The notes under the pieces were generated by a model that saw only the letters and a list, made by a program, of their open reading frames with translations, ran no database searches and was not told where the DNA came from. DNA of 64,000 bases from GCA-2730975 sp937893275 (GTDB lineage: Bacteria; Verrucomicrobiota; Verrucomicrobiia; Opitutales; Seribacteraceae), in NCBI GenBank assembly GCA_963968595.1, contig CAXAHJ010000003.1, positions 1 through 64,000 of the forward strand. Direction: 5' to 3'. The translations under genes were made by a program, and so were the position numbers. Below, one piece after another: positions 18,795-27,193 of the stretch. Every line of letters begins with the position of its first letter. Position 1 is the first letter of the stretch.

Positions 18795-21700
18795 TCAGCG
18801 AGAGATTGAGCGAGCTTGGCCGATCATGTTGCTCAAGCGCTCGACGGGAGCCTCCACCGGAAATTCGTTACGCAAAACACGCAAGTCGGCTTCGGCTTCT
18901 TCGAATTCGAAACCGGATCCGTAGGGGCTTTCAGAAAGCCATTCGGCAAAAGAAGCGGCGTGAACGGCGAGCCGCATAGCTGAACTTGAGTCGGCGAACG
19001 CAACGACCTCGCGACGATGTGCGAGCGGCCATTCGCGCTCCTTGTAGGCTCCCGTATCAGGTTCCTTGAAGCGGATGCGGAAAACCCCGAGGTCACCCTT
19101 GCCCCGTGGATTCACCTTTACCACGTATAAGGCATTACCTGCCTCGGCGGCGGCAATTTCTGCGGCATCGATCGAATTGTCACGAAAGTACTCCTTCTTG
19201 AGTTGATGCTTCTCGAAACCGACTTGACGATAAAGCTCCACTCGCTCCGGATTGAACTCTATTTGCACCTTCAGGTCGGCCGCGGCAGGTCGAAGCGCCC
19301 CGGCAAGCTTGCGACTGAACATCTCGTCCACGGCAGACAAATCGTTAAGAAAGGCGTAGCGTCCATCACCGTTACGAGAGAGCGTCTCCAGCATATGGTC
19401 TTCGTAGCCATCCCACCCCACGCCGAAACAGTCGAGAGCGATGCCTCGACGGCGTTGGTCTTCCACCTTCCCCTTGAGAGAAAGTGGAGCAAGTTCACCA
19501 AGGTTAGCCGCTCCATCGGTAAGGAGAATTACTCGGTTACCGCCCTTGGGCAGATATCGATTACGGGCCGTGGCGTAAGCGAGGTCGAGAGCTTCCTCTA
19601 GATTCGTACCTCCCTCGGGAACCAGTTCACCCAGTTTCCGTACTGCATCGGCAAGTTTGTCGCCAGGCAGATTGTCGATGCGAAGGCGTGCTCGACGAGC
19701 GAAGGAGACAAGGCTTACACGATCCCGATTCGTCAACTGCTTGGACAGACCAAGGAGGGATTTTTGGATAAGCGCTACCCTGTCGGCGCGTTCCATGGAT
19801 CCCGAATTATCGAGAAGAAGCACGAGATTAAGAGGTTTCGCCTGCTTGCGACCAGTCGCAGCGGCCTTGACGGAAAACCTCAGGACTTCGCGATCGTGGG
19901 CAAAGGGATGCCTGGAGCGTTCCCAACGGAAAGCGAGACGTTCTCCCTCAGCAGGAAGCGGATCGCGGTAGTCGAAAGCATTCACGAACTCTTCGCTGCG
20001 GATAGTCGCCTTGGCAGGCCATTGACCTTTCTTCAATGCGGCTTCCGCCAGACGCAAGGAAACATCGCTGACATTTAGGGAGAAAGTGGAAAACGGTTGC
20101 TCGACGGCGCGGAGCTCGGGTTTCGGCTCGGCGACAACGGCAGGCGGGACAGCGCCGGCGTCCTCAAGTGCTTGAGAATCACGCTCTCCGTCTTTTGGCG
20201 GGCTCTCTTCCTCCGCCTCACCTTCACGGGATTTCCCTTTCTGAAACTCAATTTTCTCGTCAGCCAGTTTCGCATCATCGTATTTGGCCGTTAGATCATT
20301 CAGGCGGATCTTGTCGACACCCTTCTTCTCGTCCCTGTATTCACTAGGATTCAGTTCCTTCTTTGCAGCTAGGGATAAGCCGTCTTGGGCAAACGGGTCC
20401 ATTTTTTTGTCTTCTTCATCGAGATGGGATAGCCAGCGACCAGCACTAACCTCTTTTCCTTTTCCACTCTTCTCGCTTTGTTTTTTAGATTCCAACAAGC
20501 GCAAAGATTCGTTTTGAGCAACTTGGCCTTGATCCAATATGGGCGAAGCAGGTGCTCCGGGAGCGGACGGCGCTTCTGACGCATCCGAAGCGCTGGAAAA
20601 AGGAAAAGGCTGGGAAGGGAGGGAATCAGGCGTTGGTTTCGACGAGATGATTGGCGCCGGAGTCGTTACCAGTGGCGACTTAGGTTTGGAGATGAAGGAT
20701 ACTGTCCCATCAACAGGTAAAGCCAGACCGGAGCCATTCGATATACTCGTTGCAACACCAGAGAAAGGCAAGTCGCTAGGCTCATTCAAGTCCACGACAC
20801 CCCATGAATCCTGATTTTTTCGCAACAAATCACTTTCTCCCAGTGAATCGCGTGTACCTCGCTGCTTACGTAGGTCTGAGAGTGGCTTGCCTTTGCCTTC
20901 GTCAACCAGTTCGTGGGAATTCAAACCATTCCGATCCTTGGCTTTGCCGCCAAGACCGAAGTCGGCGAAGGCTAGCAAGTGCTTCTTGGCTCCTTTTTCA
21001 CCTGCGACAGCTCCGGGAGCGGCACCAGCTTCATCATGAACGGATGGAAAGTAGCGAGAACCATCCTTGCCATCGCCAATTTGTCCACCGCCTCCGCCTA
21101 CACCACCAGATCGTCTTGGTCTAGCGGTTGCGAGACTTCCCTCTTCGCTCGGAGAAGGTTTGCCGTTACGCTTCCCCGGGAAAACAAGATCCGAAACATC
21201 GTCGCGACGAATCCCCGAATTATCATTTTCGCGTTTGCTTCCATCGACAGTAGCTTGACCTATAGAGCCGGAAGACAGCACAGGTGCATTCTTAGAAAAA
21301 TCCAAGATAGCGGTACGCGTTAAGCTCTCCCTTTCCTCACGAAGATCATCATCGACTGCAGAAACGGTCGACCTTTCTCCAATTGGGTTTGCCCGGAAGT
21401 GATCTTGATTAAGTTGTTTGGCAGTCGATCCGTAAGAGAAGCCTCCGATGAATTCGGGATCGGCAGAAACGACCGAGGAGGCGGGATCGGCATTCTTGCT
21501 GGGAGGCTCGGTCTTGGATTTTGTAACGGAGTTGGGGTCGGCGGATCGTCGAGGCACTAGTAATCCGGCTCCTGCAGCGGATACTCCCCCGGAGGCGGAA
21601 GCAGTCTGCTTGTCGATGACGTTGGCTTCTAAAAGCAAATGAATTGTACCTGTCGGTAGATTTGGTGTTGAGGTAAAATTTGGATCCTTGTCGCCCAGTT

Positions 21701-22652
21701 CAATATCTGAGGTCGGCGATGGGATCTTTCTCTTTTCATTCCCAAAGGCAACTTGTGACGGATTTAGGTCTCCACCCACCCGATCCGGGTCTTCTAGCCC
21801 ATGTTCTTTTGCTCGACGATGCGACATGGGATTCTCGGCAGGTGCTAATTCTAATGATTCTTCTATAGTTGCAATACCCGCAACGGTGACAGAATCGGAT
21901 ATGGTAGTAGCTTTGAACCCTTCCGAAAGCTCTCCGTTAAGCTCATCGATTCTCGTGACCAGACGTCTATCCAAGATTTCATCGGAATCCTTGGACACTT
22001 TCAAGTCGAGAGCGTCACTCGCCTCGGCATCAAACTTATCCGAGTGAATCTGATTGATGTCGTTGGGTGCATCTTCCTCATCTTGCCCCACAAGTTTCTG
22101 CATGCTCTCGTCTCGATTGAACAAGGCAGATTCACTAGTGAAAGTAGGGACGAAATTTCTATCGGAGGCCGACTCGAAGGCATCCTGAGTGGCCAAAGCC
22201 ATATTCTCCTCGTGCTTCGTCTGTTCGTTCAAGGAGCTAACGATTACTCCCGTAGCTCCAACCGCAACGACTGCGGCGGCAGCCATGGGGAGGAATCGAC
22301 TGAGCTTGCTGCGAGACCTTCCGGTAGGCTCGAAAGGAACGGTCTTCCCCGCATCTTCGGTTTCGTTTTTCGGTTTCTCAGTATTCCACAACCGCTCCAA
22401 CACTTGACGTCGTCCGGGATCGAGCTTGAAATTTTCAAGATCAATATCTGCCTTGGCCCGAGCGGACTCCGCAACGAGGTCGAGGGTTCGTTCTAGCCGA
22501 CTCCGGTAAGCCTGCAGATCGACATCCTCGGCGAGGAGTGCGTCGACGGATGTTGCCTCCTCGGCATTCAGCTCATCCAAAAGCAAGGCCAGCACGCGTT
22601 CTTCGCGCACCTCCTGATCACTTCTTGTATTTTGATTTTCTTTGTTGTTCAT
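18795..22652 (-). CDS. Membrane protein: anti-sigma-like N-terminus, long linker, YfbK-like VWA C-terminus
   Basis: The 1285-residue product has four parts. Residues 1-115 are charged, helical and cysteine-free (EVREERVLALLLDELNAEEA), like anti-sigma or zf-HC2-like regions without the zinc ligands. A transmembrane segment spans about 120-141. Residues ~142-840 are low complexity, rich in Ser, Pro, Gly, Asp and Lys. The C-terminal ~435 residues match the vWF_N/VWA/DUF3520 layout of E. coli YfbK: PFSTFSLNVSDVSLRLAEAA, then the VWA MIDAS residues DNSGSM (~946), GGTNLEEAL (~1013) and LLTDGAANLG (~1042), then IEFNPERVELYRQVGFEKHQ. The start overlaps the sigma gene stop as ATGA, so the two are translationally coupled. 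Inferred topology puts the N-terminus in the cytoplasm, where it could bind the sigma factor, and the VWA domain in the periplasm. Confidence 0.85.
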   Translation of the reverse strand: MNNKENQNTRSDQEVREERVLALLLDELNAEEATSVDALLAEDVDLQAYRSRLERTLDLVAESARAKADIDLENFKLDPGRRQVLERLWNTEKPKNETEDAGKTVPFEPTGRSRSKLSRFLPMAAAAVVAVGATGVIVSSLNEQTKHEENMALATQDAFESASDRNFVPTFTSESALFNRDESMQKLVGQDEEDAPNDINQIHSDKFDAEASDALDLKVSKDSDEILDRRLVTRIDELNGELSEGFKATTISDSVTVAGIATIEESLELAPAENPMSHRRAKEHGLEDPDRVGGDLNPSQVAFGNEKRKIPSPTSDIELGDKDPNFTSTPNLPTGTIHLLLEANVIDKQTASASGGVSAAGAGLLVPRRSADPNSVTKSKTEPPSKNADPASSVVSADPEFIGGFSYGSTAKQLNQDHFRANPIGERSTVSAVDDDLREERESLTRTAILDFSKNAPVLSSGSIGQATVDGSKRENDNSGIRRDDVSDLVFPGKRNGKPSPSEEGSLATARPRRSGGVGGGGGQIGDGKDGSRYFPSVHDEAGAAPGAVAGEKGAKKHLLAFADFGLGGKAKDRNGLNSHELVDEGKGKPLSDLRKQRGTRDSLGESDLLRKNQDSWGVVDLNEPSDLPFSGVATSISNGSGLALPVDGTVSFISKPKSPLVTTPAPIISSKPTPDSLPSQPFPFSSASDASEAPSAPGAPASPILDQGQVAQNESLRLLESKKQSEKSGKGKEVSAGRWLSHLDEEDKKMDPFAQDGLSLAAKKELNPSEYRDEKKGVDKIRLNDLTAKYDDAKLADEKIEFQKGKSREGEAEEESPPKDGERDSQALEDAGAVPPAVVAEPKPELRAVEQPFSTFSLNVSDVSLRLAEAALKKGQWPAKATIRSEEFVNAFDYRDPLPAEGERLAFRWERSRHPFAHDREVLRFSVKAAATGRKQAKPLNLVLLLDNSGSMERADRVALIQKSLLGLSKQLTNRDRVSLVSFARRARLRIDNLPGDKLADAVRKLGELVPEGGTNLEEALDLAYATARNRYLPKGGNRVILLTDGAANLGELAPLSLKGKVEDQRRRGIALDCFGVGWDGYEDHMLETLSRNGDGRYAFLNDLSAVDEMFSRKLAGALRPAAADLKVQIEFNPERVELYRQVGFEKHQLKKEYFRDNSIDAAEIAAAEAGNALYVVKVNPRGKGDLGVFRIRFKEPDTGAYKEREWPLAHRREVVAFADSSSAMRLAVHAASFAEWLSESPYGSGFEFEEAEADLRVLRNEFPVEAPVERLSNMIGQARSISR

Positions 22653-23227
22653 GTTAGTGCTCCTTCCCGTTCCATTTCCCCTGCCAAAAACTTGATTGCG
22701 TGATGCAATTTGTAGCCAACGTTACCTATCGACATGCCTGTACTGGATGCCATTTCCTTATATGAAAGCCCTTCCACAAATTTCATTTCAACCAAAGTTC
22801 GCATGTCTTCGGCGAGACGATCCAGGCAAAGCATCGCCAAACCTACCGACTCCAAGCGCTCGGTACGATCGTCGGGCAAGGGTTGCTCGTCCACCGGATT
22901 GATGGACTGATCCTCATCTTCGCCTGCTATCGGGCTAAATGGAACAACCTTCCCGTGTTTGCGTTTGTAACTAAAAGCCAAGTTTCGGGAAGTGCGATAA
23001 AGCCAAGCACTCGGCTGGCGCACCTCGTTGAAATGCTGATGCAGGCGCAGAAAGCTTTCCTGTACAATGTCTTGGGCTTCGTCTCGGTCGTTCATCAGAT
23101 GGTATACGTAGGCAAGCAACGGTCCTTCCATAGACGCAAAAAGCTCCTCAAGCGTGAGGGGACTCTCGTCCGCCTCGCCCTTTTCCTTGGTCATGTCTTC
23201 TGACATTTTGAGGGAGAAAGCTTCCAT
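22649..23227 (-). CDS. ECF-type RNA polymerase sigma factor
   Basis: A 192-residue sigma-70 family protein with only regions 2 and 4, as in extracytoplasmic-function sigma factors. Region 2 covers about 35-95 (LLAYVYHLMNDRDEAQDIVQ, ESFLRLHQHF, AWLYRTSRNLAFSYKRKH). Region 4 covers about 135-185 (LDRLAEDMRTLVEMKFVEGL, SYKEMASSTGMSIGNVGYKL). The interdomain linker is acidic. The ATG at 23227 is used here; an in-frame ATG at 23206 (MSEDMTK) is an equally possible start, and neither has a clear Shine-Dalgarno. The stop codon overlaps the start of the VWA/anti-sigma gene by 4 bp, the usual arrangement for a sigma factor and its regulator. A 7 bp inverted repeat lies just upstream. Confidence 0.93.
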   Translation of the reverse strand: MEAFSLKMSEDMTKEKGEADESPLTLEELFASMEGPLLAYVYHLMNDRDEAQDIVQESFLRLHQHFNEVRQPSAWLYRTSRNLAFSYKRKHGKVVPFSPIAGEDEDQSINPVDEQPLPDDRTERLESVGLAMLCLDRLAEDMRTLVEMKFVEGLSYKEMASSTGMSIGNVGYKLHHAIKFLAGEMEREGALT

Positions 23228-23228
23228 T

Positions 23229-23269
23229 CGCGTCTATTGAAAATATCGTCGTTCACATTCTAAGACGCG
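23229..23269. promoter_or_regulatory. Inverted repeat upstream of the ECF sigma gene
   Basis: CGCGTCT at 23229-23235 and its exact complement AGACGCG at 23263-23269 flank 27 bp that must lie in the sigma promoter or leader. Read leftward, the interior contains GTGAAC, which resembles the GAAC core of ECF -35 elements, but I cannot define a matching -10. It may be a leader hairpin or a regulator site. A 7 bp repeat could also be chance. Confidence 0.25.
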
Positions 23270-23393
23270 CCAAGTGACGACTTCTTGGAAAAAACTTACT
23301 TATTATCGAAACACGCCAAGGTCGACGGGAAAAAAAGATGCCGACAAGGATTTCCACTTGCGAAGAATTCAAGCTTCCAAAGAATCTATGGTA

Positions 23394-24626
23394 ATGAAAA
23401 AAGTTATCTTTTTATTACCGCTCTTGTCAGCGCTAACAATTTCTCATGCCGGGGACTGGCCAGGTTGGCGTGGGCCAGACCGCACGGATGTCTCCAAAGA
23501 AACGGGACTCTTGCAGGAATGGCCTGAAAACGGGCTCAAACGCATCTGGCTGAGCAAGGAGGGAGGCTTGGGTTACTCCGGTTTTTCCGTAGTCGGAAAC
23601 CGGCTGTTTACGATGGGCGCCTTCGAACAGAAGGAAAAGTTACTAGCCTTGGACGCCCTAACGGGGAAAAAGCTCTGGGAGGTTGAAGTAGGGGCTTTGC
23701 TGACAAACAATTGGGGAGACGGCCCGCGGATGAGCCCTGCGGTGGCGGACGGTTTAGTCTACGCCTTGGGTGGTCGCGGCAAACTCGTTTGCGTAGAGAT
23801 AGAGACCGGCAAGATACGTTGGTCGAAGGGTCTGGTGGAGGATCTTGGCGGCAAAGTGCCGGGTTGGGGCTATACGGAATCTGTATTGGTAGACCAAGGA
23901 AGGGTCATCTGTACCCCGGGAGGTAAAAAAGGGGCCCTAGCCGCTCTTGACGCAAAAACCGGAAACGTGCTTTGGCAATCCAAGGATTTCACTGACGGAG
24001 CACAGTACTCGTCCCCCATCGTCATCGAGCATGGAGGCAATCGACAGTACGTACAGTTGGTCATGACAAATCTGGTGGGAATCAAGGCAGACAACGGAGA
24101 CCTGTTATGGAAATCAGCTTGGCCAGGCCGAACCGCCGTGATTCCGACGCCCATCCACGATGACGGATTCGTATATATATCTTCCGGATACGGCGTGGGT
24201 TGCAAGCTCGTGAAGCTCGGAGCAAACAGCGCCGAGGATGTGTACGATAACAAAATCATGAAAAACCATCATGGTGGCGTAATCAAACTTGGAGATCACC
24301 TCTACGGCTATTCCGATGGATACGGTTGGGTATGCCAAGACTTCAAGACGGGGGAATTGGTTTGGAATGAAAAAAAAGCGTTGGGGAAAGGGGCCATCGC
24401 TTACGCGGATAATCGTTTTATCTGCCAGTCCGAACGTGATGGAGCCGTGGTCTTGATCGAGGCCTCTCCGAAAGGATGGAAGGAAATGGGGCGATTCGTC
24501 CTTACTCCGCAAACCTTGTTGCGCAAGAAAAGCGGTAAGATCTGGACTCACCCAGTCATCTCCAACGGCAAGCTTTACCTGCGGGACCAAGAGTTGATTT
24601 TCTGTTTCGACGTTAAATCGGGTTAA
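23394..24626 (+). CDS. Exported PQQ-like beta-propeller (outer membrane protein assembly/quinoprotein-like) protein
   Basis: A 410-residue protein with a signal peptide (MKKVIFLLPLLSALTISHA) followed by GDWPGWRGPDRTDVSKETGL, the opening typical of exported PQQ-like (WD40-like) beta-propellers in Planctomycetes and Verrucomicrobia. Propeller blades are visible as repeated LLALDALTGKKLWEVEV, LVCVEIETGKIRWSKGL, LAALDAKTGNVLWQS and VGIKADNGDLLWKSAW units. No canonical quinoprotein dehydrogenase catalytic motif or haem site was seen, so enzyme activity is uncertain. I place the start at 23394 (an in-frame ATG at 23388 is equally close); the frame extends upstream to 23274, but that part precedes the signal peptide and is not protein-like. 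The gene is divergent from the ECF sigma gene. The zincin gene follows 27 bp downstream. Confidence 0.82.
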   Translation: MKKVIFLLPLLSALTISHAGDWPGWRGPDRTDVSKETGLLQEWPENGLKRIWLSKEGGLGYSGFSVVGNRLFTMGAFEQKEKLLALDALTGKKLWEVEVGALLTNNWGDGPRMSPAVADGLVYALGGRGKLVCVEIETGKIRWSKGLVEDLGGKVPGWGYTESVLVDQGRVICTPGGKKGALAALDAKTGNVLWQSKDFTDGAQYSSPIVIEHGGNRQYVQLVMTNLVGIKADNGDLLWKSAWPGRTAVIPTPIHDDGFVYISSGYGVGCKLVKLGANSAEDVYDNKIMKNHHGGVIKLGDHLYGYSDGYGWVCQDFKTGELVWNEKKALGKGAIAYADNRFICQSERDGAVVLIEASPKGWKEMGRFVLTPQTLLRKKSGKIWTHPVISNGKLYLRDQELIFCFDVKSG

Positions 24627-24653
24627 TTTACCGAATCCGCAAGCGGAGCCACC

Positions 24654-25031
24654 ATGACCGACTCCGTTTATCGCCGCATTCTTAGCCTTGCCGAAAAAGA
24701 AGTAAAGCATTCGCAGGAATCGCTCTCGGGGGACTTGGAGGAAAAAGCCAAGACCATACCCGTGATTTTCGAGCCTTGGCCCGGCAAAGAACTGGTGTCG
24801 GATGGAGTGGAACCCGACCTGCTCGGTCTGTTCAGCGGGTCATCCTTTCCCGAAGGTCTCGGAGACGATTCCGCTCCACCCACGGTTCACCTCTTCCTTG
24901 AAAACCTTTGGGAGTATTGCGAGGAAGACGAGAGCACTTTCATAGAGGAGGTTCGAATCACTTACCTTCATGAACTCGGTCACTATCTGGGCATGGAAGA
25001 AAACGACTTGGAAAGGCGAGGACTTGCCTAG
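24654..25031 (+). CDS. Small zincin-like metallopeptidase family protein
   Basis: A 125-residue acidic cytoplasmic protein with a HELGH zinc-binding motif at 106-110 inside EVRITYLHELGHYLGMEEND, the pattern of the minimal zincin family (PF06262-type). Such proteins are short and carry the motif close to the C-terminus, with a conserved Glu-rich helix just before it (LENLWEYCEEDESTFIEE). Substrate is unknown. No signal peptide is present. It starts 27 bp after the beta-propeller gene, probably in one transcript, and is closed by a strong terminator hairpin at 25042-25077. Confidence 0.85.
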   Translation: MTDSVYRRILSLAEKEVKHSQESLSGDLEEKAKTIPVIFEPWPGKELVSDGVEPDLLGLFSGSSFPEGLGDDSAPPTVHLFLENLWEYCEEDESTFIEEVRITYLHELGHYLGMEENDLERRGLA

Positions 25032-25041
25032 CCTGAAAAAC

Positions 25042-25077
25042 AAGAAGGCGCCCCGGAATTAACCGAGACGCCTTCTT
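25042..25077. terminator. Bidirectional intrinsic terminator between zincin gene and groEL
   Basis: A perfect 9 bp stem (AAGAAGGCG at 25042-25050 with CGCCTTCTT at 25069-25077) encloses an 18-nt loop. The stem ends in TTCTTT on the plus strand and in TTCTTG on the minus strand. It lies between two convergent genes and can serve both. Confidence 0.8.
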
Positions 25078-25104
25078 TAAACTAATAGTCAGTCAGGCTT
25101 AGCC

Positions 25105-26733
25105 TTACATCATACCGTGATCGTGATCGTGTCCACCTGGAGCAGGTTTTTCCTCCTCCGGAATGTCGGTGATCATGCAATCCGTGGTTAACAGAAGACC
25201 AGCAACGGAGCCGGCGTTTTGCAACGCAGTGCGAGTAACCTTGGTCGGATCGACAACGCCGGCCTTAATTAGGTCTTCGTAGACATCCGTAGCTACATTA
25301 TAGCCTGTGGCACCCTTCGACTTAAGAACCTGCTGAACGACAAGCGAGCCTTCGACTCCTGCGTTATCGCAAAGCTTCCGAAGAGGAGACTCGATGGCGC
25401 GACGTACGATAGTCGCTCCGAGAGCTTCGTCGCCTTCGAGTTCGGTCGCGGATTTCTCAATCGCATTTGCGGCCCGAATCAAAGCAACGCCTCCACCGGG
25501 AACAATACCTTCTTCGACGGCGGCGCGAGTAGCGTGAAGGGCGTCCTCGACGCGAGCCTTCTTTTCCTTCATCTCAGGCTCGGTAGCAGCTCCCACGTTA
25601 ATGACGGCAACACCACCGGCCAATTTGGCCAGACGCTCTTGCAGTTTCTCACGATCGTAATCGGAAGTCGTTTCATCGATTTGACGACGAATTTGCTTAA
25701 CGCGGCCTTGGATTTCGGAAGCCTTGCCTCCACCTTCCACGAGTACGGTATTTTCCTTGTCGACGGTAACACGCTTGGTCTGACCGAGGTCGGCAAGCTG
25801 AATGTTCTCCAGCTTAATTCCGAGATCCTCGGTGATGCAACGACCACCGGTTAAGATAGCGAGATCGCGAAGCATTTCCTTGCGGCGATCACCGAAACCC
25901 GGAGCCTTTACGGCACAGGCATTCAAGGTTCCACGCAACTTGTTTACCACAAGCGCTGCAAGGGCTTCACCTTCGACGTCTTCAGCAATAATAAGGAGAG
26001 GTTTACCTTCCTTGGAAACAAGCTGCAAGAGAGGGAGGAGATCGTTGAGACTAGTGACTTTCTTTTCGTAGATAAGGATGTAGCAATCTTCCAATACGAC
26101 TTCCATGGATTCGTTATTGGTGCAGAAGTAGGGGCTAAGATAACCCTTATCGAACTGCATGCCTTCAACTACCTCTAGAGTGGTCTCTATGCTTTTGGCT
26201 TCTTCAACGGTGATCGTACCGTCCTTGCCAACCTTGTCCATGGCGTCGGCAATGATTTCACCGATTTCATCATCCCAGTTGGCGGAAACAGTAGCCACTT
26301 GACGAACTTCTTCGCGATCGGAAACTTTCTTGCTGTCGCGCAAAAGCTTCTTGACGCCTGCAGTGACGGCTTTGTCGATCCCGCGCTTCAGGTAGACGGG
26401 ATTGGCGCCGGCTGCGACATTTTTGAGACCTTCGCGGTATATTGCTTCAGCGAGAACGGTAGCCGTGGTGGTACCGTCACCGGCAGCATCGGAAGTCTTT
26501 GAAGCGACTTCACGCACCATTTGAGCGCCCATGTTTTCATAGGGGTCGGACAACTCAATTTCCTTGGCAACAGTTACGCCGTCCTTAGTTACAGTCGGCG
26601 AACCGAATTTTTTGTCGATTAGTACGTTTCGACCCTTGGGTCCGAGGGTCACACTGACCGCTTCGGAAAGAGTCGCAACGCCACGCAGTACCTTTTTACG
26701 GGCTGCTTCATAAAATAATATTTGCTTAGCCAT
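25105..26733 (-). CDS. groL: 60 kDa chaperonin GroEL
   Basis: ATP-dependent folding chamber that works with GroES in the cytoplasm. The 542-residue product is full length with the expected blocks: VTLGPKGRNVLIDKKFGSPT, VASKTSDAAGDGTTTATVLA, the apical segment around KAPGFGDRRKEML, and VEEGIVPGGGVALIRA. The C-terminus ends in a His/Asp-rich tail (GGHDHDHGMM) rather than a long Gly-Gly-Met repeat. It follows groES by 48 bp on the minus strand. No CIRCE operator (the HrcA site) was seen upstream of groES or dnaK, so heat control, if any, is by another route. Confidence 0.98.
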   Translation of the reverse strand: MAKQILFYEAARKKVLRGVATLSEAVSVTLGPKGRNVLIDKKFGSPTVTKDGVTVAKEIELSDPYENMGAQMVREVASKTSDAAGDGTTTATVLAEAIYREGLKNVAAGANPVYLKRGIDKAVTAGVKKLLRDSKKVSDREEVRQVATVSANWDDEIGEIIADAMDKVGKDGTITVEEAKSIETTLEVVEGMQFDKGYLSPYFCTNNESMEVVLEDCYILIYEKKVTSLNDLLPLLQLVSKEGKPLLIIAEDVEGEALAALVVNKLRGTLNACAVKAPGFGDRRKEMLRDLAILTGGRCITEDLGIKLENIQLADLGQTKRVTVDKENTVLVEGGGKASEIQGRVKQIRRQIDETTSDYDREKLQERLAKLAGGVAVINVGAATEPEMKEKKARVEDALHATRAAVEEGIVPGGGVALIRAANAIEKSATELEGDEALGATIVRRAIESPLRKLCDNAGVEGSLVVQQVLKSKGATGYNVATDVYEDLIKAGVVDPTKVTRTALQNAGSVAGLLLTTDCMITDIPEEEKPAPGGHDHDHGMM

Positions 26734-26781
26734 GATTATATTTTAAATCTAATTAGAGGTTTAAGATAGGACAAAACGGAA

Positions 26782-27078
26782 TTATCCGACAATGCCGAGA
26801 ATATCGTCTTCGCGGAGAAGTTGGTAGATTTCATCGTCAAGCTTGACTTCGGTGCCACCATACTTGCTTACGAGGATCTTGTCGCCGACTTTGACTTGAA
26901 AAGGAACGTCGTTACCGTCGTCGTCTTTCTTGCCAGTGCCGAGAACAACAACGGTTGCTTCTTGCGGTTTTTCCTTAGCGGAGTCGGGTATGATTATCCC
27001 GCCCTTGACTTGTTCGTCATCATCGACGGACTTGACGAGGACGCGATCACCCAATGGAGTGATTTTTGGTTTACTCAT
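26782..27078 (-). CDS. groS: 10 kDa co-chaperonin GroES
   Basis: Heptameric lid of the GroEL chamber. The 98-residue product has the standard N-terminus (ITPLGDRVLVKSVDDDEQVK), the mobile loop with GGIIIPDSAKEKPQEATVV, and KVGDKILVSKYGGTEVKLDD towards the end. It is the first gene of groES-groEL and is separated from dnaK upstream by 115 bp, which contain an AT-rich stretch and a small stem (TGAG ACAA CTCA on the minus strand) but no CIRCE element. Confidence 0.98.
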   Translation of the reverse strand: MSKPKITPLGDRVLVKSVDDDEQVKGGIIIPDSAKEKPQEATVVVLGTGKKDDDGNDVPFQVKVGDKILVSKYGGTEVKLDDEIYQLLREDDILGIVG

Positions 27079-27193
27079 TTTTTGTTGGTATTAGGTTTAG
27101 CTTTGTTGTGAGGAGAGATACTGCTACTTCACAGAAAGACTTAAGTCAGTTGAGTTGTCTCAGTATGTAAAAAGGTGGGGTGAAGGAATAGAC

